Position numbers and translations under genes: made by a program. This document shows positions 33,895 through 41,204 of a stretch of DNA of 64,000 nucleotides, in pieces (position 1 is the first letter of the stretch; the number at the start of each line of letters is the position of its first letter). This stretch comes from Streptomyces hayashii (GTDB lineage Bacteria; Actinomycetota; Actinomycetes; Streptomycetales; Streptomycetaceae), in contig NZ_JAHHIU010000084.1 in assembly GCF_024539815.1 (NCBI RefSeq), forward strand, positions 1-64,000. The letters run 5' to 3'. The notes below the pieces were generated by a model. That model was not told where the DNA came from, made no database searches, and was given only the letters and a program-made list of their open reading frames with translations.

Positions 33895-34302
33895 TGTTCT
33901 GATTGGTTGTCAGGTACGGAAGGTGTGCTGCTAATCCGGCTCTGAGCGAGCTGGCAGCACCCCTTCTCGGTCACCGCAGTGAGAGATCGCAGGCCGGTCC
34001 TGCTTCATGTCTACGGGTTGCGGATAGCGCGGAGCCGGATCGGGTGTAGGTCGTACTGGGAGCACATCCTCAGACGGGCTGCGGCAGCCTCAGGGCCCTG
34101 TCCGCTAGCCCGTGGGGGAGGGTGAGCAGCGGGTCTCCTTGCCGTCGTGGGTAGCCTCTCCGAGCAAGAATGCGGTCTGTTTGCTGATCGGAATGGTGCG
34201 AGGCGGACCCTTCACGGGAGCAACTTGGGCGGAGTGCTTGGAAGGCGCCTGGTGCATGATCCTGCATCCGTGGCCCGACCTGCTTTAACCCGCCGTAGGC
34301 GC

Positions 34303-34347
34303 CCTGGCAGGACTTGGACCTGCGGCCAAGCGCTTAGAAGGGCCCCA
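34303..34347 (-). other. tRNA-3'-half-like segment (possible att remnant)
   Basis: On the minus strand the segment runs from an anticodon-loop-like CTTCTAA to a T-arm GCAGG-TCCAAGT-CCTGC and on to AGGGCGC. The 5' half cannot be folded, and the T-loop has one change from the TTCRANY consensus. Integrative elements of actinomycetes use this part of tRNA genes as their attachment core, so this may be an old att site. Confidence 0.3.
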
Positions 34348-34558
34348 GGTGCTCTTGACGCTCCATGCCGTTGACCTGCGCGCTGGCAGAGGACAGGGAC
34401 GCCGCATCGATAACTTCGACACGTATTCGACTGGCTCCATGACTCGTCAATGGCCACCCGCCAGACGTCACCTCCCCGTATTCAGCTCGATGCGGGGCTT
34501 CACGCGCTGGCCTGACTCCCCAGACAGAGAAGGGCTGCGCCGCCTAGGCTCCGCGTCC

Positions 34559-35104
34559 ATGGATGCTTCCTCAGGGGCCCTCATCGCTGGGAGTGCAGCA
34601 GTGATGGCTAGCGCTGTAACGGGTTGGTTCGCTAGTCGCACAGCACAGGCGCAGGCTCGATTGCATCTCGACACCCAACGCGCAGGTCTCGACCATGAAA
34701 GAGCAGAGGCACGACATCAACATCGCCGACAAGTCTATGCCGAATTCATCAAGAGTGTTGGACTACTTCACAGTAAGCTTGGTGATATGACTGCAATCGT
34801 CGGCAGCCCGTCTGAATTCGAGGAAGCACTTCGAGAGGCGCGTGTGCTACGAGCTCAGCTATTGAGCACCACACATGAAGCTTACCTAGAGGGTCCGTCA
34901 TCAGTAGGGGCAGGCGTGCGCAATGCATGGGACGGCATAAACGAATACTGGAAGGCTGTCCGTCTTTTTCATCAGGCTCTTACCGGCGGTGATAGCGCCA
35001 TAATCCAGGATTGCCGAGAGCGGATGAATGAACGCCGGGCCGAGACGAGAAGACTTCGTGACCTATTCGTTGAAGCGGCTCAGGCCGTACTTGAGGCAGA
35101 GTGA
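34559..35104 (+). CDS. Hypothetical membrane-anchored coiled-coil protein
   Basis: 181 residues from ATG 34559. One N-terminal hydrophobic segment (ALIAGSAAVMASAVTGWFA) is followed by a Gln/Arg/His-rich helix (QAQARLHLDTQRAGLDHERAEARHQ) likely to form a coiled coil, then a helical cytoplasmic domain. No known domain recognised. Codon use is clearly lower in GC than in the flanking chromosome, so it was probably acquired with the island. Similar small anchored proteins occur in phage and defence islands, but no function can be given. Confidence 0.65.
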   Translation: MDASSGALIAGSAAVMASAVTGWFASRTAQAQARLHLDTQRAGLDHERAEARHQHRRQVYAEFIKSVGLLHSKLGDMTAIVGSPSEFEEALREARVLRAQLLSTTHEAYLEGPSSVGAGVRNAWDGINEYWKAVRLFHQALTGGDSAIIQDCRERMNERRAETRRLRDLFVEAAQAVLEAE

Positions 35105-35130
35105 AGATACTGGTTCCCGCCCTCTCTGCT

Positions 35131-35190
35131 GCCACTCGCGTGGCAGGATTCGAACCTGCGCGCACGGCTCCGGAGGGGCCTTCGGACTCA
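35131..35190 (-). other. tRNA 3'-end remnant (possible att site)
   Basis: The minus strand contains a perfect T-arm, GCAGG-TTCGAAT-CCTGC, with a class-II-like variable region before it and a seven-base acceptor-like CACGCGA after it. No matching 5' acceptor or anticodon arm can be found upstream, so it is not a functional tRNA. Such 3' fragments are left at one end of elements that integrate into tRNA genes (here perhaps Leu or Ser type). Confidence 0.45.
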
Positions 35191-35285
35191 GACGAATGCG
35201 CAGGTCCTGCTGAAATGGAGGGTAGATCGGCGGTCACCTGTCCACAGATAGTCCACGCACGGACTCTTGGGGATGCTAGTGGCAG

Positions 35286-36062
35286 CTAAGGTGATGGATC
35301 AAGTTCGTCCCACCAAGCAACCATGATCCTGCTGATGAGCGCGCGACCCTCGTCTAGACCTATGCTGTATGAAGGCGGGGCCGTGTTCATTCTGGCGTGG
35401 CGAGCGTCCTCCCCACTGAGGCTCTGGTGATTGGCTGAGATTCTGAAGGAACTGAGATCCTTCTTGTCCACCCACCTCTTGTTTTCGAGAGCCTGTTCGC
35501 CTCCTACGTTGTGGCGCACGATCTCGTAGAGTTTGTAAAGGTCAACCCAGCCGAGCGATGCCAGGGGCTTGCCCAAGATGGCCTGCGCATCTGCAACGTC
35601 GGGCTGGGATTCGGCAAGATCGAAGTATGCAGGACCCCGAGGGGCGAGACGCGGTGGCTCGGCTTCCCCCTGAACCGTTGGCGGCATCGCGTACGCTCGA
35701 CCTTCTGCAGTGTCAGGCGTCGCCACAACGTGGGTGAGGCCGCTTTCGTCGGCGAAACTCCCTACGAGCCTCACGGGCCTAAAGTTGCCATCCAAGGCGC
35801 GCGCCACTCCGTTGATCCTCAGGAGCAAAGAGGATGCTGCTGCGTGGAAATCGGGTCCGCTGGTCAGCCCGTCGAAAGCGGCTGACGTTACGTAGAAACC
35901 CTCGTGGTCACCGGAAACGCATGGATCGCCTTCGCTGAACACGTAGGCGATCGCCTCAAGGTCTATAGGGTCCCCTTTAAGGAATGCCTTAATGGTCATA
36001 AATAGATCATAGCTGTCGGCGTCGTCGTCTGTTGCTGTCGGCTCCTGATCCTGGATTGACAA
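35286..36062 (-). CDS. Hypothetical protein, second gene of the IS-interrupted operon
   Basis: 258 residues from TTG 36062, which lies 15 nt after the stop of the interrupted gene upstream. No domain recognised. The sequence is acidic and soluble, with features such as YDLFMTIKAFLKG, FSEGDPCVSGDHEGFYVTSAAFDGL and a C-terminal WVDKKDLSSFRISANHQ. Low GC and mixed codon use point to horizontal origin. Since the upstream gene is broken by an insertion sequence, expression may now depend on a new promoter. Confidence 0.6.
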   Translation of the reverse strand: MSIQDQEPTATDDDADSYDLFMTIKAFLKGDPIDLEAIAYVFSEGDPCVSGDHEGFYVTSAAFDGLTSGPDFHAAASSLLLRINGVARALDGNFRPVRLVGSFADESGLTHVVATPDTAEGRAYAMPPTVQGEAEPPRLAPRGPAYFDLAESQPDVADAQAILGKPLASLGWVDLYKLYEIVRHNVGGEQALENKRWVDKKDLSSFRISANHQSLSGEDARHARMNTAPPSYSIGLDEGRALISRIMVAWWDELDPSP

Positions 36063-36077
36063 GAGGAGTCTCTCGTA

Positions 36078-36427
36078 TCAGTTTCCAGGGTCTGGGGGCG
36101 TAGGCGCCGGGCGTGGCACGAGACCGACCCCCTCCGCCCCCACGCGTGTACATGACGGCATCTCAGCGATGGCGCCCACGGGCGCGCCGAATTTCCGCCC
36201 GTCCTCGTGGATGAAGACAAGGTCATGGCGCCGAGCTTCTGCATCAAGGCTTGACCGGGTGAAGGTGAGTTTGTCGATGGCTACGTCGTAGTGCTGATGA
36301 ATCCGAGCCGTGGCGATGCGGACCGCGTCATCAATCGAGGGCACGGATCCCCACGAGTCCCCCCGCGATCGATCCTTCAACTTCTCGTAGACCGTCTTGA
36401 TCGCTGCCACGATCGCGGTGGCGCCGA
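36078..36427 (-). pseudogene. 3' part of an IS-interrupted membrane protein gene
   Basis: This part encodes ATAIVAAIKTVYEKLKDRS and a soluble tail of about 100 residues ending PAPTPPDPGN. It is the downstream half of the gene whose start lies at 38,484. Joining the halves at the 9-bp target duplication restores one open frame of about 213 codons, with an Ala/Gly-rich membrane helix across the junction (STGAAGGIGATAIVAAIKTV). Function unknown. A GTG inside the IS end (36467) could start a shortened product. Confidence 0.8.
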
Positions 36428-36550
36428 GAGCAATGCTCAGTACCTGTGGATCAGTTCCGGAGGGCACGCGAAGGGCGTACCTTCCCGAATGATCCTTTGA
36501 TGGTCACCGAGTAGGCCGGCGTTGCGAGCGCCGGTCGGGAAGGCACGCCC

Positions 36551-37806
36551 GTGCTCACCGTAGTGAATGACGACGCCGCCACGCGAGACGGCTCCCTGAT
36601 CGATGAGATCGTGCGCGAGGGCGCCCGCCGCATGCTGGCCGCGGCGCTGGAGGCGGAAGTCAACCAGTACATAGCCGAGTTGGCGGCCGAGACCGACGAG
36701 GGTGGGTGCCGCCTGGTCGTCCGCAACGGCCGCCACCGGCCCCGCACCGTGGTTACCGCAGCCGGACCCGTCGAGGTCACCGTGCCGCGGGTGAACGACC
36801 GCCGCATCGACGAGGCCACCGGTGAGCGGAAGCGGTTCTCCTCGAAGATCCTGTCGCCGTGGTGCCGCAAGTCGCCGAAGGTCAGCGAGGTGCTGCCGCT
36901 GCTCTACCTGCACGGCCTGTCGTCCGGGGACTTCGTGCCCGCGCTGGAGCAGTTCCTCGGCGGCACGGCGGGGCTGTCCGCGGCGACGGTGACCCGGCTG
37001 ACGAAGCAGTGGGGCGAGGACCATGCCGACTTCCAGGCCCGGGACCTGTCCGACCGTGACTTCGTCTACGTGTGGGCCGACGGGGCCCACCCCAAGGTCC
37101 GTCTCGGGCAGGCACACTCGTGTGTCCTGGTCCTGCTCGGCGTCCGCGTCGACGGGACCAAGGAGCTGATCGCGCTCGCGGAGGGGCTGCGGGAGTCCAC
37201 CGAGTCCTGGGCGGACCTGCTGCGTGACTGCAGACGGCGCGGCATGCGTGACCCGGAGCTGGTCGTCGGCGACGGCGCGATGGGACTGTGGCGGGCGCTC
37301 GCCGAGGTGTTCCCCGCCGCCCGCCATCAGCGGTGCTGGGTTCACAAGGCCCGAAATGTCACCAACGCCCTGCCGAAGTCCGCGCAGCCGGGCGCGACGA
37401 AGGCGATGCAGGAGATCTACAACGCCGAGGACCGCGGGCATGCCGAGAAGGCGATCGAGGCGTTCGCGAAGACCTATGGCACCAAGTGGCCCAAGGCCGT
37501 CGCGAAGATCACCGACGACGCCGAGGAACTGCTGGTGTTCTACGACTTCCCGGCCGAGCACTGGGTCCACCTGCGGACCACGAACCCGATCGTTAGTCGA
37601 CGTTCTCCACGGTCAGGCTCCGCACCAAAGTCACCCGCGGCGCCGGCGGCCCCGCCGCCGCCCTCGCCATGGTGTTCAAGCTGATCGGGTCGGCCCAGGC
37701 TCGCTGGCGGGCGGTCACCGGGGCCCACCTGGTGGCGCTGGTCCGCGCGGGCGCCAGGTTTGAGAACGGCCAGCTGATCGAATGCGCCGAGTCCCTCGCG
37801 GCCTGA
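36551..37806 (+). pseudogene. IS256-family transposase, frameshifted
   Basis: A mutator-type transposase: DEIVREGARRMLAAALEAEV at the N-terminus, YVWADGAHPKVR (first catalytic Asp region), ELVVGDGAMGLW (second Asp), and HQRCWVHKARNV. At about 37,593 the conserved TTNPIES motif is broken by two extra T residues (ATC GTT AG TCG in place of ATC GAG TCG). After that point another frame continues STFSTVRLRTKVTRGAGG to a TGA at 37,806. Without frameshifting the product ends early at 37,684, so autonomous transposition is doubtful. Confidence 0.88.
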
Positions 37807-37819
37807 GGAGAACGCCACG

Positions 37820-38149
37820 ATGACCAGCTTCGACACCTACGGCACGAACACCTACACGGCCCAGGAGCTGTCCGACCTGCTCGCCGACCGACTCACGGCG
37901 GGCTTCACCGAGCGCGAGAGCGACTACCTCGGCAGCTACTTCCTCGCTGTCCTCGCCGACACGACCCGCCTCCACGTCCAGCCGAACGCCGTTCCCGGAG
38001 ACGATGGCCAAGACGACCTCTACGAGCACGAGTACACCGACGTGACGGTCCTTCTCCTCATCACATCACCGGTCGCCGCTGAGCCGGCCCTCCACGCCGA
38101 GCTGGGGACGATCGAAGGACTCACCCGGCTCAGATCTTCTCGAAACTGA
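37820..38149 (+). CDS. Passenger ORF inside the IS element
   Basis: 109 residues from ATG 37820, with AGGAGA 8 nt upstream and only 13 nt after the transposase frame. No known domain recognised. It is acidic (GDDGQDDLYEHEYTDVT) and ends 6 nt before the right inverted repeat, so it is clearly part of the element. IS256 elements normally carry only the transposase. It might be an accessory factor, but nothing in the sequence shows its role. Confidence 0.7.
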   Translation: MTSFDTYGTNTYTAQELSDLLADRLTAGFTERESDYLGSYFLAVLADTTRLHVQPNAVPGDDGQDDLYEHEYTDVTVLLLITSPVAAEPALHAELGTIEGLTRLRSSRN

Positions 38150-38183
38150 GAAACTACTGATCCACAGGTATTGACGATTGCTC

Positions 38184-38484
38184 TGGCGCCGATGCCCCCT
38201 GCTGCTCCCGTTGACACTTGCATGATGATCTCTGAGGAGGAACCTGAAGCACCCCAATTGTGCTGGGTGGTTCGCGCGGAAACCGTACTGAAGCTGGGTA
38301 CATCCGCGTTCTTAGCCCAAGGGATCACGCTAAGTTCGTCAATGACCTCCTCGGTGAACATGTCAAGCTCGTCGAGAGCTAGATCCCAGACCTCTAGCGG
38401 ATAGTAAGCAGCAGGGTGGTCGCCTAGCGCCACAGAGATGCGTGATTCCTGAGCCCTCACGGTTCCTCCGTGCATCCGAATCAC
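38184..38484 (-). pseudogene. 5' part of the IS-interrupted membrane protein gene
   Basis: Start at GTG 38484 (or ATG 38475, or GTG 38460 just after GGAGGA). It encodes about 100 residues, with a soluble region (YYPLEVWDLALDELDMFTEEVIDEL) and the beginning of a hydrophobic Gly/Ala-rich segment (STGAAGGIGA) where the IS has inserted. It continues at 36,427. The joined protein would be about 213 residues, with one membrane segment in the middle, in an operon with the gene at 35,286-36,062. Confidence 0.78.
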
Positions 38485-38790
38485 GTTGATCGTGGCAGGT
38501 CAGTCGGTTGTCGCGCAGGTGAACGAGCGCGAGGCCAGCGGAGTCTCAATGACCGAGTCAAGGCCCTCCCGTCGACCTGCCCCCGCGATGCGGACTACGG
38601 GCGGGGTGGTCGCTGAGGTCTGCTGAGCTGGTCGACAGGGCTACGGAAGACACAGAACGTCGATACCGGCCGGTGCGGTTGCTGTACTTCGCTGCTGTCC
38701 TGCGACCTATCCGCGGTCGATCTGCTGCGGAAGAGGAATCTCTAACTGGTCGTCAACTGTGCTGTCAGTGCTCAGATCTAACGTGGACAC
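38485..38790. other. Non-coding divergent region
   Basis: About 300 nt between the interrupted gene and the DUF4365 operon. TAACGT (38779-38784) is placed so that transcription could begin at the ATG at 38,791. No other feature recognised. Confidence 0.4.
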
Positions 38791-39453
38791 ATGCAGTGGA
38801 CGCGGGATCTACTCAGACCAGCTACCGGTGATCTATCCTGCCACCCTCTGTACTCAGGCGGGGGGCTGCCAGTGGTGGAGCTGGTCGGCGCGGGTGGCAT
38901 TGGGAAACCGCGCACAAGCCACATCGAAGCTGTTGATCCGTTGACGGTGACGGACATGATGGAGCAACTTCAAGAGGGCTACATGGCGAGTGTTGCCGCT
39001 ACGGCAGGTTGCACGATCGAGCTGATCAACAAGGACAAATGGGGTGTTGATGCCCAGCTGATCCGCCCGGCTCAGACGGCTCTTGAGCAAGAGGCCATGG
39101 TGTTCGCGCAGCTCAAGTGCACTACGCAGACCGTGCCCGACCCGACCAAAGACTTCTTCAGCTACCAGTTCAGTAAGCGGCAGTATTTCGATCACATAGT
39201 GAAGGCCAGGAGTTACCCGAAGGCCATCTTGATCGTCATGACGGCGCCCCCTAGGCAGAGAGAGTGGACTCAGGCCACTCATGACGGTCTATGGACTAGG
39301 CGTTGCTGCTACTGGGCATACTTAGAGGGTGTGGAAGCGGGGTCCAAGGTGAAGAAGCCTACGGTCCGCATTCCAACAAAGAACGTCATGGACGCCAGTG
39401 CCCTGACAAGCATCCTAGATAAGGTCGATAGGGGTGAATCACTAAATGACTAA
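38791..39453 (+). CDS. DUF4365 nuclease-like protein
   Basis: Up to 220 residues from ATG 38791; GTG 38872 after a G-rich stretch or ATG 38956 are other possible starts. The core MEQLQEGYMASVAATAGC, then WGVDAQLI and VFAQLKCTTQ, matches DUF4365, a PD-(D/E)xK-clan domain where Asp of GVD and the Gln-x-Lys strand form the active site. The stop overlaps the start of the next gene by 8 nt (ATGACTAA), so the two proteins are made together. Nuclease activity is inferred from the clan. Low GC marks it as acquired. Confidence 0.7.
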   Translation: MQWTRDLLRPATGDLSCHPLYSGGGLPVVELVGAGGIGKPRTSHIEAVDPLTVTDMMEQLQEGYMASVAATAGCTIELINKDKWGVDAQLIRPAQTALEQEAMVFAQLKCTTQTVPDPTKDFFSYQFSKRQYFDHIVKARSYPKAILIVMTAPPRQREWTQATHDGLWTRRCCYWAYLEGVEAGSKVKKPTVRIPTKNVMDASALTSILDKVDRGESLND

Positions 39454-40744
39454 GCGGTCAAGCGTGACGATCCCCGCAAAAGTCGACCCGGCGAAACTGG
39501 CTGGTCTACTGGAGGAGGCCGGTTGGCGTCCTGCTGGTGGGCGGCGCGGTATTTATGTGCGCTACCTTCCGCCAGAAGCCGAGGAGACACACGCCAGATT
39601 TGCAAGCCTTGTCGTACCTCTTGATGTTCACGCTCCCGAGTTCGATGACGTTATGAAGTCTGCACTGATGCAGATTTCCGAGGACCGTGAGTCGTGGACT
39701 AGGTTAATTTATCCGCGCCTCACTGTTGACGCTTCCGACGAATTCAGATTTAGAAGGGAATCGGCGGCTCCCAGTGGATTTATTGACTGGCGAAGCGGTG
39801 AACGGCTAATCGAATCCGCGCGCCGCACTCTGCTCGCAGGAGCAAAATTTTTCCTCGGACCTGATCGGCACTTCGTTAATCGGCACGGCCGTTTTGCGAG
39901 TCGTTACCTAGATGAAGTCCTCATGGGGCAGACCGCTCCCGGTAGCTACATCGTGACAGCGTATGCACCTCCCCACGCCGGCATCTCACTGTCGACTTCT
40001 GGAGGGGAGACGTCGCAACTCCCCGATGTTGGTGTCGCCCATGCCCGGGAGGTCTCTAAGGCTGTCGTGCGTGCCGTCGAGGCGACTGCGGAAGCGATCG
40101 ACCACTACCGAACGAGTGGATCCTTGTCAGGGTTCGAGGCTGGAGTACCGCGCGGCATCTCCTATGAGATGACCCAGGCCCTCTTGGGTATCGCTGCCAA
40201 CTCAGATGGCGCCGACATCACTGTCGAGTGGGATTCGAGTAGTCCGGGATCAACTACCGAAACGGCGCACTTTGAGTTCAGGGGCTCAGACGCCGACCCC
40301 TTGGGTAAAGCCGCTGTACGACTTGCAGAAGATAAGTCGTCCCGCATGGTGACTATGATCGGTCGTGTTCATCTACTCGCCAAGAAGGACGTTGGGAGCC
40401 CGGGAGTTTTTGGAGTGGAGGCGCTGACTTCCGGCCCAGCCAGAAAAGTGCGTGTGCGATTGGCTGATGACGAAGATTACCATGAAGCTATCAGGGCGCA
40501 TGAAGAAGACCTGGCGCTGCAAGTTTCGGGAAAGCTTGAGAAAGAAGGAAATCTCAGCTGGCTCTACAATGCCACGGTCATCCGAACTATGGGGCACGTA
40601 GATCAATATCAGCGATCTCGGCCAGTCAGGAATGTTCACGCCGGTCAGATAGATCTCTTCGGTGAAGATTCCGACCAACCACCTCAGATACCGTTCCCGC
40701 GCCGATCATCCGCCCCCCATCAAGATAGTCCAATCGACGGATAG
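39446..40744 (+). CDS. Unknown 432-residue partner of the DUF4365 protein
   Basis: No known domain recognised. It is a soluble alpha/beta protein: VDPAKLAGLLEEAGWRPAGGRRGIYVRYLPP at the N-terminus, a central HYRTSGSLSGFEAGVPRGISYEMTQALLGI, and a C-terminal beta-rich part (MVTMIGRVHLLAKKD, RKVRVRLADDEDY) that ends with GQIDLFGED. It overlaps the DUF4365 gene by 8 nt. Codon use is low-GC with many AT-ending codons. The pair sits among nuclease genes and mobile DNA, which suggests a defence or competition role, not shown by the sequence itself. Confidence 0.65.
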   Translation: MTKRSSVTIPAKVDPAKLAGLLEEAGWRPAGGRRGIYVRYLPPEAEETHARFASLVVPLDVHAPEFDDVMKSALMQISEDRESWTRLIYPRLTVDASDEFRFRRESAAPSGFIDWRSGERLIESARRTLLAGAKFFLGPDRHFVNRHGRFASRYLDEVLMGQTAPGSYIVTAYAPPHAGISLSTSGGETSQLPDVGVAHAREVSKAVVRAVEATAEAIDHYRTSGSLSGFEAGVPRGISYEMTQALLGIAANSDGADITVEWDSSSPGSTTETAHFEFRGSDADPLGKAAVRLAEDKSSRMVTMIGRVHLLAKKDVGSPGVFGVEALTSGPARKVRVRLADDEDYHEAIRAHEEDLALQVSGKLEKEGNLSWLYNATVIRTMGHVDQYQRSRPVRNVHAGQIDLFGEDSDQPPQIPFPRRSSAPHQDSPIDG

Positions 40745-40844
40745 CTACACCAGCGGTCGGCGTAGCGACTTTGGCCGGGAGCTGCTTTGGCGCGCCTCTC
40801 ACAGCATCTTCACACGCTCGAAGGCGATCGCGGAAACAATCGCA

Positions 40845-40883
40845 CCCCTCCTCGGCGTTCTCGATCTTCGAGCCGAGGAGGGG
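40845..40883 (+). promoter_or_regulatory. Hairpin covering the nuclease ribosome site
   Basis: A perfect 12-bp inverted repeat, CCCCTCCTCGGC (40845-40856) and its complement (40872-40883), with a second small stem in the loop. The 3' arm contains the GAGGAGGGG ribosome site of the split nuclease gene. It may end transcription from the upstream operon, and in RNA it would hide the ribosome site. Confidence 0.55.
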
Positions 40884-40886
40884 AAG

Positions 40887-41108
40887 GTGTCGGGCCTGAA
40901 GCTGTTCCACACGACGAATGGCGGCGTGACGGAGGTCGCGCCGCGTCTTGCCGAGGCCGAGGCGGATGTGCAGGACCTCATCGAGGCGCACATGGAGACG
41001 ATGCTGGGGGTGCGCTTTCTGGCGAGCGAGTACAGCACCGGCCCCGTGCACGGGGGCCGGATCGACTCGCTCGGCCTCGACGAGAACGGTGCCCCTGTGA
41101 TCGTCGAG
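40887..41108 (+). pseudogene. 5' part of a split PD-(D/E)xK nuclease (DUF5655 protein)
   Basis: GTG 40887 with GAGGAGGGG upstream starts a 74-codon segment: LKLFHTTNGGVTEV, EAHMETMLGVRFLASEYSTG, GGRIDSLGLDENGAPVIVE. Asp60 and Glu74 are the first two residues of the D...ExK active site. The segment stops at the transposon end (next codons read FTDRR, then a stop). The codons for YKRGTDAGVINQG follow at 47,215 beyond the transposon, so the intact protein was about 297 residues. Confidence 0.88.
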
Positions 41109-41186
41109 TTTACCGACCGCAGGTAGTCCTGCCCGTGATGTCCGTCTGGGACTGTGACCAGCACGTTCTGGGCTTGTTTACCGACC
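41109..41186. repeat. Repeated TTTACCGACC at the transposon left end
   Basis: The outermost 10 nt of the left end recur as a direct repeat at 41177-41186, 68 bp inside, before the first recombinase gene. Tyrosine recombinases often use a core site plus arm sites, so this may be a second binding site. Confidence 0.5.
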
Positions 41187-41204
41187 TTGTCCGGGGCGTC
41201 TGTC

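Larger units (their letters stand above)
33412..34558. other. Gene-poor island DNA
   Basis: About 1.15 kb with no frame that has convincing codon use or family features. It holds the iteron-like repeats at 33,845-33,894, a tRNA-3'-half-like segment near 34,303-34,350, and scattered short inverted repeats. The open frames seen on the minus strand are Arg/His/Pro-rich and look spurious. Confidence 0.5.
36428..38183. mobile_element. IS256-like insertion sequence, complete with TSD
   Basis: The 1,756-bp element is bounded by 28-bp inverted repeats (36428-36455 and 38156-38183, 25 of 28 identical, 15 perfect: TACCTGTGGATCAGT). It is flanked by the 9-bp direct repeat TGGCGCCGA (36419-36427 and 38184-38192), the target duplication size of IS256-family elements. 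It holds a frameshifted transposase and a 109-residue passenger ORF. The host gene on the minus strand is interrupted and can be rejoined in frame. Confidence 0.92.

Noticed and set aside
33535-33895. Short minus-strand frames in the gene-free island stretch
   Set aside because: They cross the TTGACGCA repeats, have no domains and show no consistent codon bias.
33840-33900. CRISPR array
   Set aside because: The repeats are 8-10 bp with spacers of about 3-12 bp, far too short, and no cas genes are present.
34280-35190. Complete tRNA genes
   Set aside because: Only T-arm and 3' acceptor-like parts are present; no matching 5' acceptor, D-arm and anticodon arm could be paired.
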